A DNA stretch of 64,000 bases, from assembly GCA_015062005.1 (NCBI GenBank), contig SUVL01000001.1, forward strand, positions 95,832 to 159,831, in the 5' to 3' direction. Source of the DNA: Akkermansiaceae bacterium. GTDB lineage: Bacteria; Verrucomicrobiota; Verrucomicrobiia; Verrucomicrobiales; Akkermansiaceae. A model generated the notes under the pieces. It saw only the letters and a program-made list of their open reading frames with translations. It ran no database searches and was not told the origin of the DNA. A program made the translations under genes and the position numbers. Positions within the stretch are counted from its first letter, which is position 1. Each line of letters opens with the position of its first letter. Below, piece after piece: positions 33,812 through 42,771 of this stretch.

Positions 33812-36175
33812 TCAGCACTCAGCAGAGTCGGGCAGATACCCCTTTATCTTGCTGATTCGCGTTGGGTGACGCAGCTTGCGCAGAGCCTTGGCTTCAATCT
33901 GGCGGATTCGCTCGCGTGTCACGTTGAACTGGCGGCCCACCTCCTCCAAGGTGCGGGGATTGCCATCCTTCAGGCCGAATCGCTGTTCAATCACCGCACG
34001 CTCGCGTGAATTAAGGGTGTTGAGCACATCACCGATCTTGTCGCGCAGGGAATTGTAGGAAGCGCCATCCATGGGATTTTCAGCACTCTTATCCTCCAGG
34101 AAGTCACCGAAGGAGGTATCATCCGAATCACCCACCGGCTGCTGCATGGAGATAGGCTGCTGAGCCATCTTGAGCACGCTGCGCACCTTCTCCACCGACA
34201 TCACGGCACCCTTGTTGGGTTCCTCGGCCAAAGCCTGTGCTATCTCCTCCGGCGTAGGTTCACGGCCGAAGTCCTGCACCAGCTTCTTCTGCACACGCAT
34301 GAGCTTGTTAATCGTCTCAATCATGTGCACCGGGATGCGGATAGTGCGGGCCTGGTCTGCAATGGAGCGGGTAATGGCCTGACGAATCCACCACGTAGCA
34401 TAGGTGGAGAACTTGTAGCCGCGGCGGTATTCGAACTTCTCCACCGCCTTCATCAGGCCCATGTTACCCTCCTGAATCAAATCCAGGAAAGCCAGGCCGC
34501 GGTTCGTGTACTTCTTGGCAATGGAAATCACGAGTCGCAGGTTTGCCTCAATCATCTCACGCTTGGCCGCCTCAGCATCCTTCATGCTCTGGCTCATGAG
34601 CTTGTAGTTCTCCAGGAACTGGGGAATGGGCATCCACAGCTCCATTTCAAACTCCTTGAGGGCATCCCGGTAAAGCGGATTCTCCGGGTCCGTCTCGCGC
34701 TGGCGCAGCACCTTCTTGATACGGACGCGAAGGTCGCGCAGTTCCTTCACAAAATCCTCATACACCTTCCCCTTGAACGAGAAGCCGGCGTAGAGAGAAG
34801 TCAACGTTTCCAGCTTCTCCTCAAACTCCTTCTGCGGAGCCGCCACGGACTTCTTGCGCTTGCGGGCCGAGCACAGGCGGGCATAGGCAGTCTGCACCTC
34901 AGCATGGCGGGTCATCACCTTGGTCACCAGCGGGGGCAGCTCCTTCAGGTACTTATCGCGGCGGTCGATATTCTTGTCCACCACCACGCGGTCGAAGCGC
35001 TCCTCGTTGTGCTGCACCTTGTCAGCCGTATCGCAGTAGTAGATGGCCACCACACCGAAGCGGTGCAGGTAGCGCTGCAAATCCTCCTCAGCCTGGTCAA
35101 TCTTGCGGGAAATTTCCACCTCTTTCTGGCGGGACAGCAGGTCCTTGAGCCCCATCTGCTTCAAGTACATGCGCACCGGGTCGTCGAGGATATCGAGCTT
35201 GGCCTCCATCTTTTCAGCCTCATCCTCCTCGCCGGTCTCGCTCATGCGCTGGCGTTCGCCGTAGGTATCCACATCTGAGGCATCAATGATATCAAACTGC
35301 ATGCCGCGCAGACGCTCCATGATTTCCTCATAGTCCGTGGGGTCAATCACATCGTGCGGCAGCACATCGTTGATATCGTCATATGTCAGGTACCCCTGTT
35401 CCTGGGCCTGGCGGATAAGTTCCTTGATTTTCTCCTGCACCACCGGGCTGTTCACCAGGCGGCCATCCTTGGAGGTAAGCTCATCCGCCGAGAGCGGCTT
35501 CACGGCGTACTCCTCCTCATCGCGCACCTCCACACCCACTTCATGCAGACGCTCAAACAGGCGGGCCTGGTCATTATCCTCCGCCTCATCCGGCGGAAGG
35601 GAGTTCTCGATATCCTCTGAGGTCACGTAGCCATTATTCTTCTTGGCAATGGCCAGCAGTGACTTGAACGCCGTCTTCAGCGTAGCATCATCCGGGAAGA
35701 ATTCATTCATCTCCGCGGCAGAAAGCTGGGGCGTGAAATGCTTACTCTTCTTCTCCTTGGGCTTGGATTCCTTCGCCTTCTTCTCCTTGGGCTTCGTCTC
35801 AGTGTCCTCCTCTGCCACCGCCTCTGCAGCGGCAGCTGCGGCAGCCTCCTCCGGGGTCGGGGCCAGCCCCATCATGATATCAAAATCATCCGGCTCAGAT
35901 ACTGGTGCCACCGGCTCAGAGACCTCCACCTTCTCCACTACTTTGGGTGCCGCCTTCTTAGCGGGTTTCTTTTCCGCTTTAGGTGCCGGAGCCTTGGCAA
36001 CCTTGGGCTTCTTTTCCTCTACCTTCTCAGCCTTTTCCTTAGGAGCGGCCGTCTTCTTGGCAGGAGCCGTCTTCTTGGCAGGAGCCGTCTTCTTGGCAGG
36101 CGTCGCCTTCTTGGCTGCCGGCTTTGCGGCACTCTTGGCAGGAGCTTTTGCAGAATCTTTCTTGGGAGTCGACAT
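33812..36175 (-). CDS. rpoD: Primary sigma factor RpoD with Lys/Ala-rich N-terminal extension
   Basis: This 787-aa sigma-70 protein has conserved regions 2 ([20 protein letters not shown] and [20 protein letters not shown]), 3 ([21 protein letters not shown]) and 4 ([20 protein letters not shown]). [12 protein letters not shown] marks region 1.2. The first about 130 residues are unusual: Lys/Ala/Pro-rich repeats such as [16 protein letters not shown] and a Glu/Ala run ([15 protein letters not shown]), resembling histone H1-like tails. ATG 36175 ([14 protein letters not shown]) is the sensible start. A strong promoter is at 36248-36275. It is the housekeeping sigma; the N-terminus may be a lineage trait. 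Confidence 0.96.
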   Translation of the reverse strand: MSTPKKDSAKAPAKSAAKPAAKKATPAKKTAPAKKTAPAKKTAAPKEKAEKVEEKKPKVAKAPAPKAEKKPAKKAAPKVVEKVEVSEPVAPVSEPDDFDIMMGLAPTPEEAAAAAAAEAVAEEDTETKPKEKKAKESKPKEKKSKHFTPQLSAAEMNEFFPDDATLKTAFKSLLAIAKKNNGYVTSEDIENSLPPDEAEDNDQARLFERLHEVGVEVRDEEEYAVKPLSADELTSKDGRLVNSPVVQEKIKELIRQAQEQGYLTYDDINDVLPHDVIDPTDYEEIMERLRGMQFDIIDASDVDTYGERQRMSETGEEDEAEKMEAKLDILDDPVRMYLKQMGLKDLLSRQKEVEISRKIDQAEEDLQRYLHRFGVVAIYYCDTADKVQHNEERFDRVVVDKNIDRRDKYLKELPPLVTKVMTRHAEVQTAYARLCSARKRKKSVAAPQKEFEEKLETLTSLYAGFSFKGKVYEDFVKELRDLRVRIKKVLRQRETDPENPLYRDALKEFEMELWMPIPQFLENYKLMSQSMKDAEAAKREMIEANLRLVISIAKKYTNRGLAFLDLIQEGNMGLMKAVEKFEYRRGYKFSTYATWWIRQAITRSIADQARTIRIPVHMIETINKLMRVQKKLVQDFGREPTPEEIAQALAEEPNKGAVMSVEKVRSVLKMAQQPISMQQPVGDSDDTSFGDFLEDKSAENPMDGASYNSLRDKIGDVLNTLNSRERAVIEQRFGLKDGNPRTLEEVGRQFNVTRERIRQIEAKALRKLRHPTRISKIKGYLPDSAEC
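36051..36104. repeat. 18-bp tandem repeat encoding KKTAPA units
   Basis: Two exact copies of an 18-bp unit (36051-36068 and 36069-36086) and a third degraded one lie in the rpoD N-terminus. They encode repeated Lys-Lys-Thr-Ala-Pro-Ala, so unit loss or gain would stay in frame. Confidence 0.85.
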
Positions 36176-36247
36176 AATCGTAGATAAAACTGTGGGCATA
36201 CTCCACCCTTTACACATTTTGTCAAGTGTTTTGCAAAATGTGCGTGC

Positions 36248-36275
36248 ATTATATAGGCAAAATTCAGCCTGTCAA
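36248..36275 (-). promoter_or_regulatory. Promoter of rpoD
   Basis: Minus strand TTGACA (36270-36275), 16-nt spacer, TATAAT (36248-36253): both boxes are consensus. The predicted leader is about 65 nt. Confidence 0.85.
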
Positions 36276-36315
36276 CCCCAAAAAAATCAAATATGACGCA
36301 TTTTTTAACTTTTCC

Positions 36316-38307
36316 TTATGAAAGGGGGCCGAATTCAGCTTCCAATTCGGCCGTTTTGCGTTCAATTACCTCGCTCAGTTCCTCCCAGCGGGTGTAGAGG
36401 GCCTCGGATTCACGTTCCAGTTGCTGGTATTCCCGGGTAAGCTCCATGAGTTTCTGGTTATCGCTCATGTTGGCAGGGTCTTCCAGTTCGGCAGAGATGT
36501 TTTCCTTGCGCTCATCCCTGGTGGCGATATCAGCCTCCACCTGCTCAAGCTCCTGCTGCAGGGGTTTGAGAATCCTGTTACGCTGCTGGCGCGCCATTTC
36601 ACGGGCGCGGCGTGCATCCTTGCGGTTACCGGTCGGGGTCTGGGCAGCCGGAGCATCGGCCACCTGCTGCTGGGCAGCGGCTTTCAGGCGGCGTTCCTCG
36701 GCCTCCACCGTCTCCAGATACGCGCTCACATTGCCATAGAACAAGCGCGGCGCATGCCCCAGGCGGAACTCCAGCACCTTGTTCACGATGGGGTCCAGGA
36801 ACTGGCGGTTGTGCGACACGATGCAGTACGAACCGGGGTACTCTGCCAGCGCGCGCTGCAGCACATCCTGGCTCTGGAAATCCAGGTGGTTGGTCGGTTC
36901 GTCCATAATCAGGAAGTTGGCCGGCTTCAGCAGCATGCAGACCAGGGCCACACGCGAACGCTCACCACCGGAAAGCACCCCGATTTTCTTGAACACATCA
37001 TCCCCGCGGAACAGGAAGCAACCCAGGATATTGCGCACCAGCGGGCGCGTCTCGCGGCTGGCTGCGGCCTCCACACACTCCAGCACCGTCTGCTCATTGT
37101 TCAGCACGTCCGCATGCGTCTGCGAGAAAAAAGCCACCTGCGTGTGGTGCCCGAAGGCAAACTCACCGGCATCCGGCGCCTCGGTGCCGGAAATCAGGCG
37201 GGTGAAGGTGGATTTACCGCTGCCGTTCACCCCCACAATGGCAATGCGGTCGCCCTTGGCCATCGTAAAATCATAGTCGTTCAGCAGGGTGATGGGGCCG
37301 TAGGCTTTGCAGGCCTTCTCCAGCTTCACCACCGTGTGGCCGCCGGGCGGGGGCGGCGGGAAGTGAAAACTCATCACTGCATCATCGTCCTCCACCTCAA
37401 TGAGCTCGACCTTCTCCAGCTGCTTGATGCGGCTCTGCACCTGCGTGGCCTTGGTTGCCTTGGCGCGGAAACGGTCAATGAACTCCTGCGTCTTGGCAAT
37501 CTCGCGCTGCTGGGCCTTGGCCTGGCGCAGCAGGACCTCCTTGCGGGCCTTGCTCTCCTTCAGGTAGAAGGAGAAATTGCCGGCGTACTCCTCCGCCCTG
37601 CCATGGTGGAAGGCGATGGTGCGGGTCACCAGGTTATCCAGCAGCGCCACATCGTGGCTGATGATGCAGATAGCCCCGCGGTACGTGCGCAGGCTCTGCT
37701 CCAGCCAGCGCTGGCTCTGCAAATCCAGGTGGTTGGTCGGTTCGTCCAGCAGCAGCACCTCAGGCTCCTGCAGCAGCAGCTTCGCCAGCGCAATGCGCAT
37801 CTGCCAGCCGCCGGAAAACTCACCGCAGTCGCGCGTAAAATCCTTATCCGCAAAACCCAGACCGCGCAGAATGGACTCCGTGCGCGGGCGCAGGCGCGTG
37901 GCATCGCGGTCCTGCAAAATCAGCTCCAAGCGGCCTATTTCCTCCAGCGTATCCTTGTACTCCGGCGCGGTGGAATCCATCTTCTGCAGGTCGGCAGAGA
38001 GCTCATCCACCACCTGCTGCAGCTCCACGATATTCCCCACACTGCCCAGCACCTCCTCCAGCAGCTGAGCGCCGGAAATATGGATACCATCCTGCGGCAG
38101 GTAGCCCACCTGCGTATGCTTCGGCAGCAGCACCTTGCCGCGGTCCGGCTCCTGCGCCCCCACGATGCACTTCATCAGCGTGGATTTGCCCGCGCCGTTC
38201 TGCCCGGCAAAGGCGATACGGTCCCCCTGCTCCACCACAAAGGAGAGCGAATCAAACAGCACGCGCGGGCCGAATTCAATATGCAGATCCTGAACAGCAA
38301 AAACCAT
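36316..38307 (-). CDS. ABC-F family ATPase
   Basis: The 663-aa protein has two ABC nucleotide-binding domains and no membrane spans: Walker A GQNGAGKSTLMK and GVNGSGKSTFTR; signatures FSGGWQMRIALAKLLL and LSGGERSRVALVCMLL; Walker B LLLDEPTNHLDL and LIMDEPTNHLDF. The ABC-F linker between them (about 240-320) has KARKEVLLRQAKAQQREIAK. ABC-F proteins act on the ribosome to relieve stalls or give antibiotic resistance. The coiled-coil C-terminus resembles Uup/YheS. ATG 38307 (MVFAVQDLHIEFG) is chosen over the far upstream ATG. Confidence 0.93.
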   Translation of the reverse strand: MVFAVQDLHIEFGPRVLFDSLSFVVEQGDRIAFAGQNGAGKSTLMKCIVGAQEPDRGKVLLPKHTQVGYLPQDGIHISGAQLLEEVLGSVGNIVELQQVVDELSADLQKMDSTAPEYKDTLEEIGRLELILQDRDATRLRPRTESILRGLGFADKDFTRDCGEFSGGWQMRIALAKLLLQEPEVLLLDEPTNHLDLQSQRWLEQSLRTYRGAICIISHDVALLDNLVTRTIAFHHGRAEEYAGNFSFYLKESKARKEVLLRQAKAQQREIAKTQEFIDRFRAKATKATQVQSRIKQLEKVELIEVEDDDAVMSFHFPPPPPGGHTVVKLEKACKAYGPITLLNDYDFTMAKGDRIAIVGVNGSGKSTFTRLISGTEAPDAGEFAFGHHTQVAFFSQTHADVLNNEQTVLECVEAAASRETRPLVRNILGCFLFRGDDVFKKIGVLSGGERSRVALVCMLLKPANFLIMDEPTNHLDFQSQDVLQRALAEYPGSYCIVSHNRQFLDPIVNKVLEFRLGHAPRLFYGNVSAYLETVEAEERRLKAAAQQQVADAPAAQTPTGNRKDARRAREMARQQRNRILKPLQQELEQVEADIATRDERKENISAELEDPANMSDNQKLMELTREYQQLERESEALYTRWEELSEVIERKTAELEAEFGPLS

Positions 38308-38373
38308 GAGCCGGGTGTATACAGAAAACGCAGACACCGCCGGAACTGCGGTGCCTGCGTTCATGAAAAGCCT

Positions 38374-38898
38374 TTACTTCCTGAGCATGCTGTTCCAGCG
38401 CTCGATGTTGCGGGCCTGTTCCTCGAAGAGGTCGGCGCAGTCATCGTGAATCTCGATGGCCACAATCTTGTCGCCCTGGCGCACCGCATTTACCACGTCC
38501 TGGTCGGCAGCGGAAAGCACCTCGCCGAAAATCGTGTGCTTGCCGTTCAGCCACTCCGTGGGCACGTGGGTGATGAAGAACTGGGAACCATTCGTGCCCT
38601 GCCCCGTCCAGGTGCGGCCGGCATTCGCCATGGCCAGCAGGCCGGGCTTCGTGAACTTCAGGTCAGGGCGGCACTCATCGTCAAACTTATAGCCGGGGCC
38701 ACCGCAACCGGTGCCCTCAGGGTCGCCACCCTGAATCATGAAATCCGCAATCACACGGTGGAAGGTCAGACCATTGTAGAACCCCTTGCTGGCCAGATTC
38801 AGGAAACTGGCGGCGGTCATCGGGGTCTTGGAAGCGAACACCGTGAGGTTGATATCGCCCTTGCTGGTCTTCATCGTGATCTTCTTATCAGTAGCCAT
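38374..38898 (-). CDS. Peptidyl-prolyl cis-trans isomerase, cyclophilin type
   Basis: Cyclophilins catalyse proline isomerisation. The 174-aa protein starts at ATG 38898 (MATDKKITMKTSKGDINLTV), lacks a signal peptide, and shows FHRVIADFMIQGGDPEGTG with the catalytic Arg, LLAMANAGRTWTGQGTNGSQFFI and LNGKHTIFGEV. It is a cytoplasmic type. Upstream, 38899-39176 holds no recognisable gene. Confidence 0.95.
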   Translation of the reverse strand: MATDKKITMKTSKGDINLTVFASKTPMTAASFLNLASKGFYNGLTFHRVIADFMIQGGDPEGTGCGGPGYKFDDECRPDLKFTKPGLLAMANAGRTWTGQGTNGSQFFITHVPTEWLNGKHTIFGEVLSAADQDVVNAVRQGDKIVAIEIHDDCADLFEEQARNIERWNSMLRK

Positions 38899-39176
38899 GC
38901 GCGGCACCATACCACCCACCCGCACAAAAAGCAAGGGCAAAAACTCCCTCATGCCGCATTTTCCTCAGGTGATTACAACATCCCATTGATGGCCGGCCTT
39001 CGCTGTTCCATAAAAACGCCTTCCTGCGGACTTTCCTCTTGTCCGGCATCAGACAATTCTGCATACGCCCATAAGAGAGCGCACGACACACAGGCAACCT
39101 GACTCCCCCTATTCTCAGGCTAACACAGTAGTGTTCTACAATCAGACCGGCAGCAGACCATCAGAAGAACCCTGCA

Positions 39177-40121
39177 TCATGAGCGCTCATGGCGCAACAA
39201 AAGATGCTCATAAGCAAACCTCTGGCCCCTTGCCTGTCCCTCCAGAACAATGCCAGTGAAACAACACAGGAGAGCGGTGAGCACGCATCCCACTGCCAGC
39301 ACAGCCAGAGGCAGGTGTGTAATGTAGGATGTCTGGTAAAATTCCACCACAGGAACTATTCCTGCGGCCAATCCCAGCAGCATCATCGCCACAGCAGCCG
39401 CCGAGAAGAAAATCGTGGGGCGATAATAAATGAAAATCTCGGCAATCATGCGCAAAATCATCACCCCATCCCGAATTGTATTCAGTTTAGAAAATGAGCC
39501 CTCCGGTCTATCCTTGTAATGGGTAGGTATTTCCACCACACGAAATCCTTTATCAAGCATGTGGATACTCATCTCCGTTTCAATGCCGAAACCTCGCGAC
39601 ATAATAGGGTAATTTTTGACAAACCTGCGGTTCATCACCCGGTATCCGCTCAGAATATCCTTCAAATCTCCATTGAAAAGCCTGTTAATAAGTTTCAGCA
39701 CCAGATTATTCCCCCAGTTGTGAAACATTCGCTTATTCTCCTTGCAATAGGCCCCCCCTGCGTGGCGATTACCAACCACAATATCCGCCTCATCATCAAG
39801 CACGGGCCGAAGCAAATCCGGCAAATCCTTAGCCGGATAAGTGCAATCGGCATCCACCATAACATACACATCAGCCTCCACATCGTAAAAAGCACGACGC
39901 ACAGCAGCAGCTTTACCCTGGCGGCGCTCCACAATCACACGCCCTGGTATACCTTCAGCCAGAGTCTGGCGGGCCAATTCGTCCGTCCTGTCAGAAGAGT
40001 TATTGTTAACCACCACAATCTGAGCCTCCGGCATGACCTGATGAAACTCGCGCATAACTTGGCAGATTGTGAGTTCTTCATTATAGGCCGGGATAACAAT
40101 AGCTACTGTTTTTTCGGACAT
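39177..40121 (-). CDS. Family 2 glycosyltransferase with C-terminal membrane helices (DPM1/undecaprenyl-sugar type)
   Basis: The 314-aa protein has a GT2 domain (VAIVIPAYNEELTICQVM, the DXD-like VMVDADCTYP, and VGNRHAGGAYC) followed by two hydrophobic C-terminal helices (about 235-300). This is the architecture of polyprenyl-phosphate mannosyl/glucosyltransferases. It probably transfers a sugar to a lipid carrier on the inner membrane. Codon use and GC (low) differ from the window average, and it opens an AT-richer pocket that continues through hipBA. No pathway partner is next to it. Confidence 0.88.
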   Translation of the reverse strand: MSEKTVAIVIPAYNEELTICQVMREFHQVMPEAQIVVVNNNSSDRTDELARQTLAEGIPGRVIVERRQGKAAAVRRAFYDVEADVYVMVDADCTYPAKDLPDLLRPVLDDEADIVVGNRHAGGAYCKENKRMFHNWGNNLVLKLINRLFNGDLKDILSGYRVMNRRFVKNYPIMSRGFGIETEMSIHMLDKGFRVVEIPTHYKDRPEGSFSKLNTIRDGVMILRMIAEIFIYYRPTIFFSAAAVAMMLLGLAAGIVPVVEFYQTSYITHLPLAVLAVGCVLTALLCCFTGIVLEGQARGQRFAYEHLLLRHERS

Positions 40122-40144
40122 ATTATACAGGTTGGACTCGCCCT

Positions 40145-40172
40145 ATTGTACAGAAATAGTCCAGAGAATCAA
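40145..40172 (-). promoter_or_regulatory. Promoter of the glycosyltransferase gene
   Basis: Minus strand TTGATT (40167-40172), 16-nt spacer, TACAAT (40145-40150). A second TATAAT (40122-40127) touches the ATG and is probably incidental. Confidence 0.55.
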
Positions 40173-40404
40173 CAACAAAAACAAAAAAAGAGCCCCTTCT
40201 GCCACATATATCCCAGAGGATTTTGTAAACGATAGAAATATAAGCAACATTTTGGAAGACGCCCCCCCTCTGCTCGAAAATCGGGAATTTGGAAAGCCGC
40301 AGGCGAATCAAATTCCCATCCCTCATGCGTCAGCATGAGGGATTTCATACACGCCGCATGGCTCGGGCGCATGGTGCAGCCACCACCGCTGGAGCCATAA
40401 AAAT
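40173..40404. other. Intergenic stretch with two hairpins
   Basis: No gene is seen. A 9-bp inverted repeat, GGGAATTTG / CAAATTCCC (around 40283-40318), and a perfect CCCTCATGC / GCATGAGGG hairpin (40320-40341) lie here. The second could be a terminator-like structure, but no T-tract follows. Confidence 0.45.
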
Positions 40405-40662
40405 TTACCGGTGCCGGTTATGGTGGTCCCGGCTGTAATCACGGTACTTCCTGTGGTCGTTGCATTTATCATTGCGGTGCCGGTCTCGCCGGTCCCGGCG
40501 TCTTTCCTCCGCTTTCTCCTTCATCCGCTTATCGTGCTTACGATCCCGGATTCGTTTATCTATTCCGATAATGGCATCCAACGAATCAAAACTCTGCGCA
40601 CTGGCACTGGCGACATTCAGAACCAATCCGCTCACAAGGGCAAAAGTCATTTGTTTCCACAT
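40405..40662 (-). CDS. Small secreted Arg/His/Asp-rich protein (possible)
   Basis: This 85-aa candidate starts at ATG 40662 (or 40650) with a plausible signal peptide (MTFALVSGLVLNVASASA) and then a short loop. About 50 residues almost entirely of Arg, Asp, Lys, His and Glu follow (KRMKEKAEERRRDRRDRHRN). The charged tail could bind nucleic acid, metal or polysaccharide; no family is recognised. A GGAG is only loosely placed, about 14 nt upstream. It could be a chance frame, so confidence is limited. Confidence 0.5.
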   Translation of the reverse strand: MWKQMTFALVSGLVLNVASASAQSFDSLDAIIGIDKRIRDRKHDKRMKEKAEERRRDRRDRHRNDKCNDHRKYRDYSRDHHNRHR

Positions 40663-41008
40663 GCCGGTTTTGACTCCGCCTCCCGGCGTCTCCTGCGAAA
40701 AACAGGCGGAAAGCTCAAGTAATGCACATCCGGGCATCCCTAAAAAACTCACCAAATGAGAATATGGCGAGTTGTCAGAGGTCCCCGATTTGCAAATCCC
40801 CCCCCATCCGATGGAGGGGGAACCTGCCAAACAACCGACCGCACCGGTCTCCCGGCGCGGTCGGTAAATTGTTCGCTGAGCTCAGCCGATTACTTGCGGT
40901 CTGTCTGGGCGTATCAATGAGAAGCCCGGCGACGGCGGGGTGCCAGTAACAGGCTTGCAAGTTTATTTCAAGAGCCCATGAGGGAAATTCTCATGGGCTC
41001 TTGATTTC
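40663..41008. other. Gene-free stretch with several hairpins
   Basis: No ORF is convincing. I see a CCCCC..GGGGG inverted repeat at about 40799-40821, a stem ACCGACCGC / GCGGTCGGT at 40834-40866, and the hipA terminator at 40966-41007. A segment near 40774-40785 (AGAGGTCCCC) also occurs at 7128-7137 and may be an element end. Confidence 0.4.
40966..41007 (-). terminator. Terminator of hipBA
   Basis: A long perfect stem, AAGAGCCCATGAG / CTCATGGGCTCTT, with a short loop lies just beyond the hipA stop. Flanking tails are A/T-rich on both sides. Confidence 0.65.
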
Positions 41009-42232
41009 TTAGTTTAAGTTTCGCAGAAGATGCATGCAGCGATTCAGAATGAACATTCTGAGGTCATGAATGAATGCCTTTTGCGGTACGATGCCGGCCA
41101 CTTCGTCTTCTGTTGCGGGGAGGGCATCGATGATGCGTCTTGCGATTTTCGGGACTGCCTGCATGACCACCTTTTCGGGAAGCCCTGTGTCCAGCGCAAA
41201 TTTCTTCCATTGCGATACACCGATTTTGTTGGGATTGTATCGCCCGCCTATGCTCATAGCGAGTTCTGTGCTGAAGCCATCATAATACAAGGTGCAGATG
41301 AGATCATAAAATGGAGCCAGTACCTTTTTGGAATTGACCATGAGGATAGAGAGGTTTTTGGCGTGAGCATCCATATTGCCGATACAGAGATTGAACACAG
41401 CCCAATCCAGCATACGCAGAAGGTGCGGGGCAGGAACGGAACAATGCTTCCGGAGCAGAAGTGCGCATTCGGAAAAGCCCGGGCCGCCTTCGCTTTCGTA
41501 CTTCATACGGGAGGGAATACCTGAAAGCTGGCAGAAGTCCTCCTGGGGTAAGCGTATGAGCTTGCCGTGCTGGAGACTGCGGTCATAGCGGTGTACCACC
41601 AGGGAAGATTCGGATTCAAGCGGCAGATAGTCCGTACCGGCCACCCCTGAAAGAACCTTTGCTGCAAGGCGCATGCAGAACAGCTCGTTCGGTACACTGT
41701 TCCCGGCATGTTGCATGGGGGTCTTGATGATAGAATTACTTGCAGCACCATACAGAGGCAGACTATATACACCCTTGTTCAAGTAGAGCGGTATTTTATT
41801 TTGAGCGCCCGCAAGTGAAAAAGAAGCGCCTCGGCGATTCATCGCCAAAGGGTATTTGGGCAGGCTTTTCAACAGTTCCCGGAGTTGAACCGTGGAGAGG
41901 GATTCGTAGGTTCCGTGCGATTGTGGACCGCCAAGGGTAAAGGCACCTGCGCAATCGCGCCCTATGAATTGCATTAATGAAAAATAATTATTCTCCGACA
42001 CGCCATGCCGGCGCGCTATGGCTTGCCGCAGTTCTGCCTCAGGTAACAAGTTCTCGATAAAATACTCCACCAGCCGGCCCTCGTGGCGACGCTGCACCAT
42101 AGGCAAGAGCGAGGAGATGGGGAAGCCGTTCTGCCTCCACGATTCTGCATATTCAACATAGTAATCTGCTTGTTGAGTCAGCCCGAATACCCCCACCAGT
42201 GTATCGCCATAGTATATATCCAGAGGTTCCAT
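41009..42232 (-). CDS. hipA: HipA-family kinase toxin
   Basis: The 407-aa protein is a HipA-like Ser/Thr kinase; HipA of E. coli phosphorylates glutamyl-tRNA synthetase and causes persistence. Motifs: RGASFSLAGAQNKIPLYL (the loop that holds the autophosphorylated Ser in E. coli), NELFCMRLAAKV, NMDAHAKNLSIL (catalytic Asp/Asn) and APFYDLICTLYY (DFG-like). It is a single polypeptide with the N-terminal HipA_N domain included. The start overlaps the hipB stop (TAATG), so the pair is translationally coupled. Activity is inferred; all motifs seem intact. Confidence 0.92.
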   Translation of the reverse strand: MEPLDIYYGDTLVGVFGLTQQADYYVEYAESWRQNGFPISSLLPMVQRRHEGRLVEYFIENLLPEAELRQAIARRHGVSENNYFSLMQFIGRDCAGAFTLGGPQSHGTYESLSTVQLRELLKSLPKYPLAMNRRGASFSLAGAQNKIPLYLNKGVYSLPLYGAASNSIIKTPMQHAGNSVPNELFCMRLAAKVLSGVAGTDYLPLESESSLVVHRYDRSLQHGKLIRLPQEDFCQLSGIPSRMKYESEGGPGFSECALLLRKHCSVPAPHLLRMLDWAVFNLCIGNMDAHAKNLSILMVNSKKVLAPFYDLICTLYYDGFSTELAMSIGGRYNPNKIGVSQWKKFALDTGLPEKVVMQAVPKIARRIIDALPATEDEVAGIVPQKAFIHDLRMFILNRCMHLLRNLN

Positions 42233-42453
42233 TATCTGCTCTCCTCCTTTTCCTTAGCGATTATGTCAATCCCCAGCAAGGTGCATACGCATAATACATG
42301 TTCAAAACTGACATTTCTGATACCACGCTCCATCTCGCCAAGCAATCGGGGACTGCATGGCACCAACGCAGAAAGCGTTTCAATCGTCAAATGTTCACTC
42401 TTTCTGCGCTGCCTTATGAGTGTTCCGAGTTCCTTAAGCGAATTTATTTTCAT
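42232..42453 (-). CDS. hipB: HipB-family antitoxin (HTH/Xre)
   Basis: The 73-aa protein has a Cro/C1-type helix-turn-helix: LGTLIRQRRKSEHLTIETLS, then LGEMERGIRNVSFEHVLCVC. It resembles HipB, which binds DNA, represses the operon and neutralises HipA. It starts with ATG close to the predicted transcription start (about 6 nt leader). The C-terminal tail EKEESR is short. Confidence 0.9.
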   Translation of the reverse strand: MKINSLKELGTLIRQRRKSEHLTIETLSALVPCSPRLLGEMERGIRNVSFEHVLCVCTLLGIDIIAKEKEESR

Positions 42454-42465
42454 CCCTAAAAGGAT

Positions 42466-42494
42466 TAAATATCAAAAAAGACAAGAATTGTCAA
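42466..42494 (-). promoter_or_regulatory. hipBA promoter with operator palindrome
   Basis: Minus strand TTGACA (42489-42494), 17-nt spacer, TATTTA (42466-42471). A perfect palindrome, GACAA-GAA-TTGTC (42480-42492), overlaps the -35 box and could be the HipB operator. The -10 box lies only 12 nt from the hipB start. Confidence 0.65.
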
Positions 42495-42594
42495 GTTTTA
42501 TTCCTTATGTGTAACAAATGGTACAATCTTTGCTTTTTTTGCGTCGCAATCATCCTTATATGTATTTTTTTTGACTTTTACCAAGAAAGGGGAA

Positions 42595-42632
42595 CTCTAA
42601 AAACTCGAAACGAATCAACAAATTGATGTTTG
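42595..42632. repeat. Solo end of the family-1 repeat
   Basis: TAAAAACTCGAAACGAATCA, continuing CAACAAATTGATG, matches the terminal inverted repeat of copy B (61904-61930 and reverse complement 62106-62132). It has no core next to it. It lies between hipB and the putrescine-amidase operon. Confidence 0.6.
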
Positions 42633-42735
42633 GCGTTGTCGGGGAGCCCCACTCCATCTTCGGGCCATGGGTGCAGCCTCCCCGGCCAGCGCCACAACAT
42701 TTGGAAAGCTTCAGTGTTATTACACGCACACGGGC

Positions 42736-42764
42736 TTGCACGGCAGGCGGATATATGGTATACT
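42736..42764 (+). promoter_or_regulatory. Promoter of the amidase-oxidoreductase-helicase operon
   Basis: TTGCAC (42736-42741), 17-nt spacer, TATACT (42759-42764). The ATG at 42772 is 7 nt downstream of the -10, so transcription would begin at the start codon. Confidence 0.75.
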
Positions 42765-42771
42765 GCGCCGC

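Noticed and set aside
40122..40127. TATAAT touching the glycosyltransferase ATG as its -10 box
   Set aside because: It would place the transcript start inside the coding region, with no good in-frame start after it; the upstream TTGATT/TACAAT pair fits better.
42454..42735. A gene between hipB and aguB
   Set aside because: The only open frames are antisense extensions or lack start signals; the region holds a promoter, a solo repeat end and AT-rich spacer.
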